From positions 1-64,000 of the forward strand of contig NZ_UXAW01000067.1 of assembly GCF_900609055.1 (NCBI RefSeq): 64,000 nt of DNA. Reading direction: 5' to 3'. Shown one piece after another: positions 40,559 to 51,459 of this stretch; the stretch's first letter is position 1, and every line of letters starts with the position of its first letter. The position numbers and the translations under genes are program-made. The DNA comes from Pseudogemmobacter humi (lineage in GTDB: Bacteria > Pseudomonadota > Alphaproteobacteria > Rhodobacterales > Rhodobacteraceae). Under the pieces are notes generated by a model that had not been told where the DNA came from, did no database searches, and saw only the letters and a program-made list of their open reading frames with translations.

Positions 40559-41569
40559 TCAGACCCCGGGCGCGGGCGGGGCGGTGCTGCCACGGACGAC
40601 CAGCTCCACCGGCAGGATCGTGTCGTCGTCCAGGGTGTCGCCGGTCTCCAGCCGCCGCAGGAGCCGCTCGGCCGCGACCCGGCCGATCATCCACCGCGGC
40701 TGGCGGATCGTGGTCAGCGGCGGCGAGACATGGCTGACCAGTTCGATATCGTCAAAGCCCACCACCGACAGGTCGCGCGGCACGGTGAAACCGTGGCGCT
40801 GCACCTCGGCGATGAAGCCGCAGGCCATGGCGTCCGAGGCCAGAAAGACCGCCGTCGGGCGCTGGCCGGGGGGCTGCGCCAGCCATTCCGCCGCCGCCGC
40901 CTGCCCGGAATCGAGCGAGAAGTCGCCCTGCCAGATCGCGGCCTCGTCCGGCGTCAGGCCGCGCGCGCTCAGCCGGTCGCGCCAGCCGCCGAGGCGGGCG
41001 ATGCTCAGCACATTGCCGGGCGGTCCGGCGACATGGCCGATGCGGCGGTGGCCGAGGTCGGCCAGATGGTCCACCGCCAGCCCCGCAGCCGCGCGGTTGT
41101 CGATCTTGACCCGGGGCGCCGACAGGCCCGGCACCCATTCGCAGGCCTCGACCAGCGGGATGCGGCCGGTCAGCGCATGGGCAGGCAGCGCGCCGTCCAG
41201 CACGATCAGCCCGTCGGCGCGCGACGGCTCGGCATAATCGAGCAGCCGTCCGGCGCCGTCAGGCCCGGTATCGGCGATCAGCAGATTGTAGCCCGCCGGG
41301 CCGAGGACCGAGGCGATCCCCGACAGGATCTGCGCGAAGAACGGATTGGCGAGGTTCGGCACCAGCGCGACGATCCCCCCGGTGCGGCGGTGGCGCAGGT
41401 TGCGCGCCGCCTCGTTCAGCCGGTAGCCGGTCGCGGCGATGGCATTCTGCACCGAGGCCCGCGTCTGCTGGCTGACGACGCCCGGATTGGACAGCACCCG
41501 GCTGACCGTGGCGGTGGAAACCCCCGCCAGGCGCGCGACATCCCTGATCCGTGGCCGGTCGTTCTTCAT
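40559..41569 (-). CDS. LacI-family repressor of adjacent sugar operon
   Basis: Encodes 336 residues: N-terminal LacI HTH (IRDVARLAGVSTATVSRVLS), hinge, and a periplasmic-binding-protein-like effector domain (NLANPFFAQILSGI, VVGFDDIELVSHVSPPLTTI). Divergent from the sugar operon at 41706. Two LacI-type operators lie in between, so it very likely represses that operon and is released by a sugar or sugar derivative. Confidence 0.92.
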   Translation of the reverse strand: MKNDRPRIRDVARLAGVSTATVSRVLSNPGVVSQQTRASVQNAIAATGYRLNEAARNLRHRRTGGIVALVPNLANPFFAQILSGIASVLGPAGYNLLIADTGPDGAGRLLDYAEPSRADGLIVLDGALPAHALTGRIPLVEACEWVPGLSAPRVKIDNRAAAGLAVDHLADLGHRRIGHVAGPPGNVLSIARLGGWRDRLSARGLTPDEAAIWQGDFSLDSGQAAAAEWLAQPPGQRPTAVFLASDAMACGFIAEVQRHGFTVPRDLSVVGFDDIELVSHVSPPLTTIRQPRWMIGRVAAERLLRRLETGDTLDDDTILPVELVVRGSTAPPAPGV

Positions 41570-41637
41570 GCGCCACCCCTAAGCCCGGGCCTTGCGGCAG
41601 ACAATCGCAATTCCGCGCTCGGGTTGCGGGAATCATA

Positions 41638-41667
41638 TTGCAACCGATTACATGACAGGCCTATCCT
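41638..41667 (+). promoter_or_regulatory. Candidate promoter of the sugar operon
   Basis: TTGCAA (41638-41643) and TATCCT (41662-41667), each four of six matches, are spaced 18 bases. The first LacI operator overlaps the -35 and the second lies just downstream, so repression by both is geometrically reasonable. Confidence 0.4.
41639..41652. promoter_or_regulatory. LacI-type operator 1
   Basis: TGCAACCGATTACA fits the LacI-family consensus TGnAAnCGnTTnCA at every fixed position. Confidence 0.75.
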
Positions 41668-41670
41668 GAA

Positions 41671-41684
41671 TGCAACCGATTACA
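41671..41684. promoter_or_regulatory. LacI-type operator 2
   Basis: An identical TGCAACCGATTACA, 32 bases downstream of operator 1 (about three helical turns), ends 22 bases before the first gene of the operon. The equal phasing suits cooperative binding of two dimers. Confidence 0.75.
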
Positions 41685-41705
41685 TCACGCTTGGGGAGGG
41701 GCAGG

Positions 41706-42764
41706 ATGCGAACGATCAAAGGCCCCGGCCTGTTCCTCGCACAATTCTCGGCGGAGGCGGCGCCGTTCAGCTCGCTGCCCGCCATCGCGACATGGGCCGC
41801 CGGTCTCGGCTATACCGGCGTGCAGGTGCCTTCGGGCGATGCGCGCTTTCTCGACCTCGACCGCGCCGCCGGATCGCAGGATTACTGCGACGAGATCGCC
41901 GGTCAGGCCGCCGGGGCGGGCGTTGCGATCACCGAGCTTTCCGCCCATCTCCAGGGCCAGCTTGTCGCCGTCCACCCGGCCTATGACGCGGCTTTCGACG
42001 GTTTCGCCGCCCCGCATGTCCGCGGCAATCCGAAGGCCCGGCAGGACTGGGCCACCGATCAGGTGAAGAAGGCGCTGACCGTCTCGCGCCGCCTTGGGCT
42101 GAAGGCGATGGCGGCGTTTTCCGGCGCCCTGGCCTGGCCCTACCTTTATCCCTGGCCGCAACGCCCGCCGGGGCTGGTGGAAGAGGCGTTCGACGAACTG
42201 GCGCGGCGCTGGCGCCCGATCCTCGACCATGCCGAAGAGGAAGGCGTCGACATCTGCTACGAGATCCACCCCGGCGAGGATCTGCACGACGGCGCCAGCT
42301 ACGAGATGTTTCTCGACCGGGTGGGGAACCACCCGCGCGCCTGCATGCTCTACGATCCGTCGCATTACGTGCTCCAGCATCTCGATTATCTGGCGCATAT
42401 CGACATCTACCATTCGCGCATCCGCATGTTCCATGTGAAGGATGCCGAGCTGAACCCGACCGGGCGGCAGGGCGTCTACGGAGGCTTCCAGTCCTGGGTG
42501 GACCGCGCGGGCCGCTTCCGCAGCCCCGGCGACGGCCAGGTGGATTTCGGCGCGGTGTTCTCGAAGCTGACGCAATACGGCTTCGACGGCTGGGCGGTGG
42601 TCGAATGGGAATGCTGCCTGAAACACCCCGAGGACGGCGCCCGCGAGGGGGCGGAATTCGTGAAACGCCACATCATCCGGGTGACCGACAAGGCCTTCGA
42701 CGATTTCGCCAATGCGGGCACCGACCGCGCCGCGAACCGTCGCATGCTGGGGCTGGAGGGTTAG
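41706..42764 (+). CDS. Sugar isomerase/epimerase-type TIM barrel protein
   Basis: Encodes 352 residues; GGAGGGGCAGG precedes the ATG. It belongs to the AP-endonuclease-2/xylose-isomerase-like TIM-barrel family. Metal ligands are visible in CYEIHPGEDLHDG (Glu, His), LYDPSHYVLQHLDY (Asp, His), FHVKDAEL (His, Asp) and WAVVEWECC (Glu). Paired with a Gfo/Idh dehydrogenase it may epimerise, isomerise or cleave a keto-sugar. The exact substrate is unknown. Confidence 0.85.
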   Translation: MRTIKGPGLFLAQFSAEAAPFSSLPAIATWAAGLGYTGVQVPSGDARFLDLDRAAGSQDYCDEIAGQAAGAGVAITELSAHLQGQLVAVHPAYDAAFDGFAAPHVRGNPKARQDWATDQVKKALTVSRRLGLKAMAAFSGALAWPYLYPWPQRPPGLVEEAFDELARRWRPILDHAEEEGVDICYEIHPGEDLHDGASYEMFLDRVGNHPRACMLYDPSHYVLQHLDYLAHIDIYHSRIRMFHVKDAELNPTGRQGVYGGFQSWVDRAGRFRSPGDGQVDFGAVFSKLTQYGFDGWAVVEWECCLKHPEDGAREGAEFVKRHIIRVTDKAFDDFANAGTDRAANRRMLGLEG

Positions 42765-43900
42765 ATGCGCGGGATCCCCCTCGGCATGGTCGGCGGCGGA
42801 CAGGGGGCCTTCATCGGCGGCGTCCACCGCATCGCGGCGCGGCTGGACGGTCAGTTCCGGCTGGTGGCGGGGGCGTTTTCCGCCACGCCGGAGAAGTCGC
42901 GCGCCTCGGGGGCGGAACTGGGGCTGGATCCGGCCCGGGTCTATGACGATTACCGCCAGATGGCGATCCGCGAGGCCCGGCGGAAAGACGGCATCCGGGC
43001 CGTCGCCATCGTGACGCCGAACCACATGCACGCCGGGCCCGCCATCGAATTCCTGAAACGCGGCATCCATGTGATCTGCGACAAGCCGCTGAGCGCCACC
43101 ATGGCCGAGGCGAAGCGGCTGGCGAAGGTGGCGGAACAGTCGAAGGCGCTGTTCGTGCTGACCCATAATTACACCGGCTATCCGATGATCCGCCAGGCCC
43201 ACGCCATGGTGGCGCGCGGCGATCTGGGCCGGCTGCGGCTGGTGCAGGTCGAATATCTCCAGGACTGGCTGACCGAACCGGCCGAGGCGGCGGGCTCGAA
43301 ACAGGCCGAATGGCGGGTGGATCCGGCCCGCGCGGGCCTTGGCGGCGCGCTCGGCGACATCGGCACCCATGCCTGGAACCTCGCCGGTTTCGTGACCGGG
43401 ACGGAGCCGGAGGCGATTGCCGCCGACCTGTCCTCTTTCGTGCCCGGCCGGGTGCTGGACGACAACGCCCATATCCTGATGCGCTACGCGGGTGGCGCGC
43501 GCGGCACGCTGCTGGTCAGCCAGGTCGCGCCGGGGAACGAGAACGGGCTGCGCCTGCGGCTGTATGGCGACAAGGGCGGGCTGGAATGGGCGCAGGAAGA
43601 CCCGAACCGGCTGTGGTTCACCCGGCTCGGTGCGCCGAAGCAACTGCTGAGCCGCAACGGCGCCGGAGCCGATCCGGCGGCGGCGCGCGTCTCCCGCATT
43701 CCCGCCGGCCATCCCGAGGGCTATCTGGAAGCCTTCGCCACCCTCTATACTGAGGCCGCCCGCGCCATCCGCGCCCATGAGGCGGGAGAGGCGCCGGGGC
43801 CGGAGGTGACATATCCCACCCTCGCCGAGGGCCTCAGCGGGATGCGCTTCGTCGCGGCCTGCGTGCAGTCGGCGCGGCGCAATGCGGCATGGGTGACGCT

Positions 43901-43904
<4 letters not shown>
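42765..43904 (+). CDS. Gfo/Idh/MocA-family NAD(P) sugar dehydrogenase
   Basis: Encodes 379 residues. N-terminal Rossmann fold (LGMVGGGQGAFIGGVHRIAA, VAIVTPNHMHAGPA), the family EKP-like motif as CDKPLS, and the catalytic region LGDIGTHAWNLAGFV with the conserved Asp and His. It starts immediately after the isomerase stop. The pair resembles 3-keto-sugar pathways, in which the dehydrogenase makes a keto group that the isomerase-type protein acts on; this is inference. Confidence 0.9.
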
Positions 43905-45395
<1,491 letters not shown>

Positions 45396-45403
<8 letters not shown>

Positions 45404-46367
45404 TCTCTCCCTCTCCACCCTGGGGCCTTTGGCGGCGCTGATCCTGCTGATCGTGCTGGGCGCCTCGCTGAACGACAATTTCCTGTCGGCGGCGAATATC
45501 ACCAATGTGCTGGCGCGCTCGGCCTTCATCGGCATGATCGCGGTCGGGATGACCTTCGTGATCACCAGCGGAGGGCTCGATCTCTCGGTCGGCTCGATGG
45601 CGGCTTTCGTCGCGGGGATGGTGATCCTGGCGATGAACGCGCTGCAACCGCAGCTTGGCGTCGGCCTGCCGCTGGCGCTGATCGGGATCGGCACCGCCCT
45701 GGCCGTGGGGCTGCTGGCGGGGCTGGCGAACGGCCTTCTCGTCACCCGCGTCGGGATCGAGCCCTTCATCGTCACCTTGGGCACCATGGGGATCTTCCGC
45801 TCGCTGGTGACCTGGCTTGCCGACGGCGGCACGCTGTCGCTCGATTTCGCGATGCGCGAATATATCGGGCCGATCTATTACGGCGGCATCTTCGGCATCT
45901 CCTGGCCGATCATCACCTTCGCCCTGGTCGTGGTAATCGGCGAGATCGCCATGCGCCACACCCGGTTTGGCCGCTACGCGGAGGCCATCGGATCGAACGA
46001 CAAGGTGGCGCGCTATTCGGCGGTGCGGGTCGAGCGGATCCGCCTCATGACTTACGTGTTCCTCGGGCTGCTGGTCGGGCTGGCGACCATCCTTTATGTG
46101 CCGCGGCTCGGTTCCGCCTCGGGTTCCACCGGCCTTTTGTGGGAGCTGGAGGCCATCGCCGCGGTGATCATCGGCGGCACCGCGCTGAAGGGCGGCTTCG
46201 GCCGGGTCTGGGGCACGGTGGTGGGCGTGCTGATCCTCAGCCTGATCGGGAACATCCTGAACCTCGCCAACCTGGTCTCGCCCTATCTGAACGGCGCGAT
46301 CCAGGGCGTCATCATCGTGCTGGCGGTGGTGTTGCAGCGCAAGAAGACATCCGCCGAGGGGCGGTGA
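45396..46367 (+). CDS. Sugar ABC transporter permease (RbsC type)
   Basis: Encodes 323 residues with about ten hydrophobic spans. The family block TFVITSGGLDLSVGSMAAFV and the EAA-like 'AIGSNDKVARYSAVRVERIR' are present, with 'GGTALKGGFGRVWGTVVGVL' near the C-terminus. It overlaps the ATPase gene by 8 bases. Likely a homodimeric channel for one sugar. Confidence 0.93.
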
Positions 46368-46441
46368 ACCGAAGGCCCCCGCCCCCGGGGGCGATCAACC
46401 CGCCGCGCGCGTTCCGCGTGGCACAGAGGGAGGAGAATACC

Positions 46442-47404
46442 ATGAAACGCAGACAATTCTTCGGCGCATCGGCGGCGCTGGCGCTGGCCGCCGGGCTGGC
46501 GACCACGGCCGTCGCCCAGGACGACAGGACTTACGTCATCGGGGTGTCGATCCCCTCGGCCACCCATGGTTTCATGGGCGGGCTGAACTGGCATGCCCAG
46601 CAGACCATCGCGCGGCTGGAAGCGACCTATCCGCAGCTCGATTTCGTGCTGGCCACCGCCGGAGAATCCGCCAAACAGGTCTCGGACATCGAGGATATGC
46701 TTGCCACCCGCAACATCGACGCGCTGGTGGTGCTGCCCTTTGAATCCGAGCCGCTGACCGGCCCGGTCAAGGCGGTGAAGGATGCCGGGAAATTCGTCAC
46801 CGTGGTGGACCGCGGCCTTTCGGTCGAGGGGATCGAAGACCTCTATGTCGCGGGCGACAACGAGGCTTTCGGCCGCGTCGCGGGCGAATATTTCAAGGCC
46901 AACCTGCCCGAGGGCGCGAAGATCGTGATCCTGCGCGGCATCGCCACCACGCTCGACAACGAGCGGGTGGACGCTTTCGAGAAAGCCATCGAGGGTTCGG
47001 GCATCGAGGTGCTGGACAAGCAGCACGGCGACTGGAACCGCGACAAGGCCTTCACGGTGATGCAGGATTACCTGTCCAAATATCCGCAGATCGACGCGGT
47101 CTGGGCGGCGGATGACGACATGGCCATCGGCGCCATGGCCGCCATCGAACAGGCCGGCCGCAAGGACGAGATGTGGATCATCGGCGGCGCCGGGATGAAA
47201 GAGATCGTCAAACGGATCATGGACAGCGATCCGCAACTGCCGGTGAACGTGACCTATCCGCCGGCACTGATCTCTTCGGCAATCGAGATGACGGCGCTGA
47301 ACTTCGTGTCGTCCACGCCGGTCTACGGGCGGTTCATCATCGGCTCGACCCTGATCACGCCGGAGAACGCCGAACGGTTCTACTTCCCCGACAGCCCGTT
47401 CTGA
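46442..47404 (+). CDS. Sugar ABC transporter substrate-binding protein
   Basis: Encodes 320 residues with GAGGAGAATACC upstream. A signal peptide MKRRQFFGASAALALAAGLA ends at AVAQ; the RRQFF stretch resembles a Tat signal, so export route is uncertain. The mature part is a ribose-type binding protein (IGVSIPSATHGFMGGLNWHA, VTVVDRGLS, IGGAGMKEIVKRI). Being the last gene and preceded by a GCCCCCGGGGGC palindrome (46381-46392), it may be expressed more than the transporter genes. Confidence 0.92.
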   Translation: MKRRQFFGASAALALAAGLATTAVAQDDRTYVIGVSIPSATHGFMGGLNWHAQQTIARLEATYPQLDFVLATAGESAKQVSDIEDMLATRNIDALVVLPFESEPLTGPVKAVKDAGKFVTVVDRGLSVEGIEDLYVAGDNEAFGRVAGEYFKANLPEGAKIVILRGIATTLDNERVDAFEKAIEGSGIEVLDKQHGDWNRDKAFTVMQDYLSKYPQIDAVWAADDDMAIGAMAAIEQAGRKDEMWIIGGAGMKEIVKRIMDSDPQLPVNVTYPPALISSAIEMTALNFVSSTPVYGRFIIGSTLITPENAERFYFPDSPF

Positions 47405-47418
47405 CCGGGCCCGATGGC

Positions 47419-47441
47419 GCCCCCGCCGGATAGGCGGGGGC
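47419..47441 (+). terminator. Hairpin after the sugar operon
   Basis: A 9-bp stem GCCCCCGCC/GGCGGGGGC with a five-base loop lies 15 bases after the binding-protein stop. No T tract follows, so it may rely on Rho or act as an RNA stabiliser. Confidence 0.5.
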
Positions 47442-47534
47442 CTCCGGGCGCTGCCCGTGCTGAACCTGCAAAGCCGATAAGGAAAGCCCCACGGAAAAGC
47501 GGTCGCCGCGGGCCGGGCCCCCCGGTTGCGCCCC

Positions 47535-49778
47535 CTATTCGGGCTGACGCGACAGCCATTCCATCAGCCGGGGCCGCGCGCTGGCATCGCCCGCCGCCTG
47601 CGCCTCGTCGAGCACCGCGCGCACCTCGGCAAGGCTGATCCGGCGGATCAGCGCCTTGACCGGGCCGATAGAGGCCGGGCGCATCGACAGGTTGCGAAAA
47701 CCGAGCGCGGCCAGCGCCAGCGCCTCGACCGGGCGGCCGGCATCCTCGCCGCAGAAGGACAAAGGCGTCTGCACCTCGTCGCAGCGCCGCACGATGCCCG
47801 ACAGGAAGCTCAGGAAGCTCAGGTTCAGCGTGTCGTAGCGCCGCCGCACCCGCTCGTTCTCGCGATCCGCCGCGAAGAAGAACTGCTTCAGATCGTTGCC
47901 GCCGACCGAGATGAAATCCGCCGCCTCGAAGAAGGCCCGCGGCGCATAGGCCAGCGAGGGCGTCTCGCACATCGCGCCGATCTCCAGCCGCTCGGGCACC
48001 GGATGGCCAAGCGATTTCTCGCGATGCACCTCGCGCAGGGTCAGGGCGCGGGCCTCGATGAATTCCTCATACTCGGTGATGAAGGGGAACATGATCGTCA
48101 GCGGCCGCCCCGCCGCCGCCCGGATCAGCGCCTGAAGCTGCATCCGCAGCACCCCGGGCTTGTCCAGCCCGACCCGGATCGCGCGCCAGCCCATGGCCGG
48201 GTTCGGCTCGTCGTTGGGCTTCATATAGGGCAGCACCTTGTCCGAGCCGATGTCGAGCGTGCGGAAGGCCACGCGCCTGCCATGCGCCGCCTCCATCACC
48301 CTCTTGTAAAGCGAGGCGAGTTCGGCACGTTTCGGCATCCTGTTGCGGATCAGGAACTGAAGCTCGGTGCGGAACAGCCCCACCCCTTCGGCGCCCGAGC
48401 CCTCAAGGCTGGGCAGATCCGCCATCAGCCCGGCATTCATGTGCAGCGCGATCACCGCGCCGCATTTCGCCTCGGCCGGAAGGCCGCGCAAGGACGCGTA
48501 ACGCTTCTGCGCCTCGGCCTGCATGGCGATCTTGTCGCGAAAGGCGCGGGCCACGGTTTCCTCGGGGCGCAGATGGACGATGCCCTGATCGCCGTCGACG
48601 AGGATATGGTCGCCGTTCAGCGCCTCGGCGGTGATGCGTTCGGCATGGATCACCAGCGGGATCGCCAGCGCCCGCGCGACGATGGCGGCATGCGAGCCGA
48701 CCGAGCCCTCTTCCAGCACCACGCCCTTCAGCCGCCGGCCGTATTCCAGCAGTTCCGCCGGGCCGATGTTGCGCGCGATCAGGATCGGATCCTCGGGCAT
48801 CGCGGCGCCGGTGTCCTGCCCCTGCCCGGTCAGGATCCTGAGAAGCCGGTTCGACAGGTCGTCGAGATCCTGGAGACGTTCGCGCAGGTAAGCGTCGGGC
48901 ACCTGCTCCAGCCGCGCCCGGGCGGCGGATTGCTCTTTCTCCACCGCCGCCTCGGCCGAAAGGCCATGGGCGATGTCTTCCTCCATCCGCCTGAGCCAGC
49001 CGCGCGAATGGGCGAACATCCGATAGGCCTCCAGCACCTGGCGCTGTTCCTTGTCGAGATGTTCGGCCTCCAGCAGATCGTCGATCGAGACCCGCAACTG
49101 GCCCACGGCATCGCGGATGCGGTCGATCTCGGTCAGCGGATCATCGGCCACCGGATTGGTGACGACGACGCGCGGCTCGTGCAGCCAGACCCGTCCCTCG
49201 GAGGCGCCCTCCTGGCCGCTGGTGCCGCGAAACATCAGCGACTGGCGGTGCAGGGCCTGGCCGGTGCCGTCGTCGCCCGCAAAGGCGCCGAGTTCGGTCA
49301 TCTCGGCCAGCACCATGGCCACGACTTCCAGCGCATCGAGTTCGTCGTCCGAGAAGGTGCGCGCCTCTTTCGACTGCACCACGAGGACACCGATCTTCTC
49401 GCCCACCCGCTGGATCGGCACGCCAAGGAAGGACGAGAAGATCTCTTCCCCGGTTTCCGGCATGAAGCGGAAGCCCTTTTCCGCTGGCGCATTGGCGGTG
49501 TTCACCGGCAGGCCCGAGCGCGCGACACGGCCCACCAGCCCCTCGCCAAGGCGCATCCGGGTCTTGTGGACCGCGCTTTTCTTCAGCCCCTCGGTCGCGA
49601 ACAGTTCCAGCGTCTCTTCGTCGCGGAACAGATAGACCGAACAGACCTCGGTCGCCATGGAATCGGCGATCAGATGGGTGATCCGGTCCAGCCGGTCCTG
49701 GCCCTTTCCGGGCGTCGCCAGCACATCGCGCAGGCGGCGCAAGAGCCTGCGGCTTTCACTCTCGGTCCGTTCGGGCAT
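47535..49778 (-). CDS. ptsP: PEP-protein phosphotransferase of the nitrogen PTS (EI-Ntr)
   Basis: Encodes 747 residues: GAF domain (about 20-165), then enzyme I domains. The phospho-accepting His is H363 in GSVGSHAAIVARA; the PEP-binding region GLFRTELQFL and catalytic Cys in LSFCGEDAGRPVEALAL are present. It starts the PtsP-NPr-EIIANtr relay that reports nitrogen/potassium status. It follows lysC on the same strand. Confidence 0.94.
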   Translation of the reverse strand: MPERTESESRRLLRRLRDVLATPGKGQDRLDRITHLIADSMATEVCSVYLFRDEETLELFATEGLKKSAVHKTRMRLGEGLVGRVARSGLPVNTANAPAEKGFRFMPETGEEIFSSFLGVPIQRVGEKIGVLVVQSKEARTFSDDELDALEVVAMVLAEMTELGAFAGDDGTGQALHRQSLMFRGTSGQEGASEGRVWLHEPRVVVTNPVADDPLTEIDRIRDAVGQLRVSIDDLLEAEHLDKEQRQVLEAYRMFAHSRGWLRRMEEDIAHGLSAEAAVEKEQSAARARLEQVPDAYLRERLQDLDDLSNRLLRILTGQGQDTGAAMPEDPILIARNIGPAELLEYGRRLKGVVLEEGSVGSHAAIVARALAIPLVIHAERITAEALNGDHILVDGDQGIVHLRPEETVARAFRDKIAMQAEAQKRYASLRGLPAEAKCGAVIALHMNAGLMADLPSLEGSGAEGVGLFRTELQFLIRNRMPKRAELASLYKRVMEAAHGRRVAFRTLDIGSDKVLPYMKPNDEPNPAMGWRAIRVGLDKPGVLRMQLQALIRAAAGRPLTIMFPFITEYEEFIEARALTLREVHREKSLGHPVPERLEIGAMCETPSLAYAPRAFFEAADFISVGGNDLKQFFFAADRENERVRRRYDTLNLSFLSFLSGIVRRCDEVQTPLSFCGEDAGRPVEALALAALGFRNLSMRPASIGPVKALIRRISLAEVRAVLDEAQAAGDASARPRLMEWLSRQPE

Positions 49779-49793
49779 CAGCCCTCCGCTGCA

Positions 49794-51053
49794 TCAGGCC
49801 TTTTCAAGCTCGAACGCATCATGCAGCGCCTGCACCGCGAGTTCCAGGTATTTCCGGTCGATCAGCACCGAAATCTTGATCTCGGAAGTGGCGATCACCT
49901 TGATGTTGATATTCTCGGCAGCAAGCGCCCGGAAGGTGCGCGCGGCGACGCCCGCGTGGCTGCGCATGCCGATCCCGACGACCGAGACCTTGGCCACATC
50001 GGTGTCGATGATCAGCTCGTCATATTTGATCTCGCCGCGGGCCAGCGCCTCTTCCAGCGCCTTCTTCGCGCGCTCGACCTGGCCGATCGGGCAGGAGAAG
50101 GTCATGTCGGTGACGGCGCCGGAATGGTGCTCGTCATAGTCCTTCTCGCTGATGTTCTGCACGATCATGTCCACATTCACCCCGGCATCGGCCAGCGGGC
50201 CGAAGATCGCCTGGGCCACGCCGGGACGGTCCTCGATGGTGAAGAGGGTGATCTTCGCTTCCTCGCGCGAGAAGGCGACGCCGTTGACGACTTTCGATTC
50301 CATGATTTCCTCCTCGTCGCAGACCAGGGTCCCAGAGTTTTCGTCGGTATCCTCGAAGGAGGACAGCACCCGCAGCCGCACCTTGTAGCGCATCGCCAGC
50401 TCGACCGAGCGGGTTTGCAGCACCTTGGCGCCGAGGGATGCCAGTTCCAGCATCTCCTCGAAGGCGATCTTGTCGAGCTTCCTCGCCTTCGACGACACGC
50501 GCGGATCGGTGGTGTAGACGCCATCGACATCGGTGTAGATGTCGCAGCGTTCGGCCCCGAAGGCGGCGGCGAAGGCCACCGCGGTGGTGTCGGATCCGCC
50601 GCGGCCCAAAGTGGTGACCCGGCCCTCGGGGCTGAGGCCCTGGAAACCCGCGACCACGGCGACGCGGAAGCCTTCGGCGAATTTGGCGTCGAGGTTCTCG
50701 CGCGGGATCGAGACGAACCGCGCCGCACCATGGGCCGAGGTGGTGTTGATCGGCACCTGCCAGCCCTGCCAGGAGCGCGCGGGAACGCCCATCTCCTGAA
50801 GCCTGAGCGCCATCAGCCCGGCGGTGACATTCTCGCCCGAGGCGACCACGGCGTCGTATTCGCGCGCATCGTAGAGTTTCGAGGTGCCCTCGACCCAGCC
50901 CACCAGCTCGTTGGTCTTGCCCGACATCGCGCTGACGATGACGATCACGTCATAGCCGCGCTCGACCTCGCGCTGCACCTTCTTCGCCGCATTGGCGATG
51001 CGGTCGAGATCCGCAACCGAAGTTCCGCCGAATTTCATCACCAGAAGCGGCAT
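49794..51053 (-). CDS. lysC: Aspartate kinase
   Basis: Encodes 419 residues; GGGAGGAACC precedes ATG 51053, and in-frame upstream starts lack support. It makes aspartyl phosphate for Lys/Thr/Met synthesis. KFGGTS (7-12), 'GRGGSDTTAVAFAAAF' and two C-terminal ACT domains (FTIEDRPGVAQAIFGPLADA, 'VGIGMRSHAGVAARTF') are present, implying feedback control by lysine/threonine. thrC lies 4 kb away. Confidence 0.95.
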   Translation of the reverse strand: MPLLVMKFGGTSVADLDRIANAAKKVQREVERGYDVIVIVSAMSGKTNELVGWVEGTSKLYDAREYDAVVASGENVTAGLMALRLQEMGVPARSWQGWQVPINTTSAHGAARFVSIPRENLDAKFAEGFRVAVVAGFQGLSPEGRVTTLGRGGSDTTAVAFAAAFGAERCDIYTDVDGVYTTDPRVSSKARKLDKIAFEEMLELASLGAKVLQTRSVELAMRYKVRLRVLSSFEDTDENSGTLVCDEEEIMESKVVNGVAFSREEAKITLFTIEDRPGVAQAIFGPLADAGVNVDMIVQNISEKDYDEHHSGAVTDMTFSCPIGQVERAKKALEEALARGEIKYDELIIDTDVAKVSVVGIGMRSHAGVAARTFRALAAENINIKVIATSEIKISVLIDRKYLELAVQALHDAFELEKA

Positions 51054-51459
51054 GGTTCCTCCCGAGAGGCCGCGGGCAGGGGCGCCCGTCGAAATCGCCG
51101 GTTTCCTACCGAACCCCGCCCCCACACGCAAGGGGCCGTAAGGGCGGAATCGGCGCGGCGGCAGGCGGGGGAGGCCGGTTTCCTTGCTGACGCGCGGAAT
51201 GCCTCCGGCGGGGGTATTTGGGTCAGGATGAAAACCACTTTGCGCTTTCTGCGGGCAGGGCCGGCGCGCCGCCTGCGGGGTCGTTGGCGGCGCGGGCGGC
51301 TTCGCGCGGATTAACCCTTTTGCAACGAGAATCAGCCTAAACCTGTTCCTGCCGGCCCACCCCGCCGGCAAGACTGCCTGCAACAGGCGGCTGACAGCCG
51401 CAAACCGTCAGACGTCACCCCTGGGCCCCGCTGGTTACCCCCCGGCGGGGCCGTCATCG
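51054..51459. other. 406-base intergenic region with element copy 4
   Basis: No gene is seen. It contains a dispersed element at 51201-51234 and an 8-bp hairpin GGCCCCGC/GCGGGGCC at 51424-51452 just past the FAD-oxidase stop, which may end that leftward transcript. Confidence 0.5.
51201..51234 (+). repeat. Dispersed GTATTT element, copy 4 (core)
   Basis: GCCTCCGGCGGGGGTATTTG followed by GGTCAGGATGAAAA. It lies between lysC and the FAD oxidase gene; the upstream hairpins of the full form are missing. Confidence 0.6.

Noticed and set aside
40283-40694. Leftward frames with repeated AGLEAGRG-type peptides
   Set aside because: The peptide repeats are only the translation of the 42-bp DNA tandem repeat; there is no ribosome binding site, and the frame changes between units because unit lengths differ (41-43).
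46381-46392. Terminator between permease and binding-protein genes
   Set aside because: GCCCCCGGGGGC is a perfect palindrome without room for a loop and without a T tract; it may affect RNA but is not called a terminator.
47526-51314. 1262-codon frame opposite ptsP and lysC
   Set aside because: It spans two well-defined genes on the other strand and is rich in His, Gln and Arg; an artefact of codon bias.
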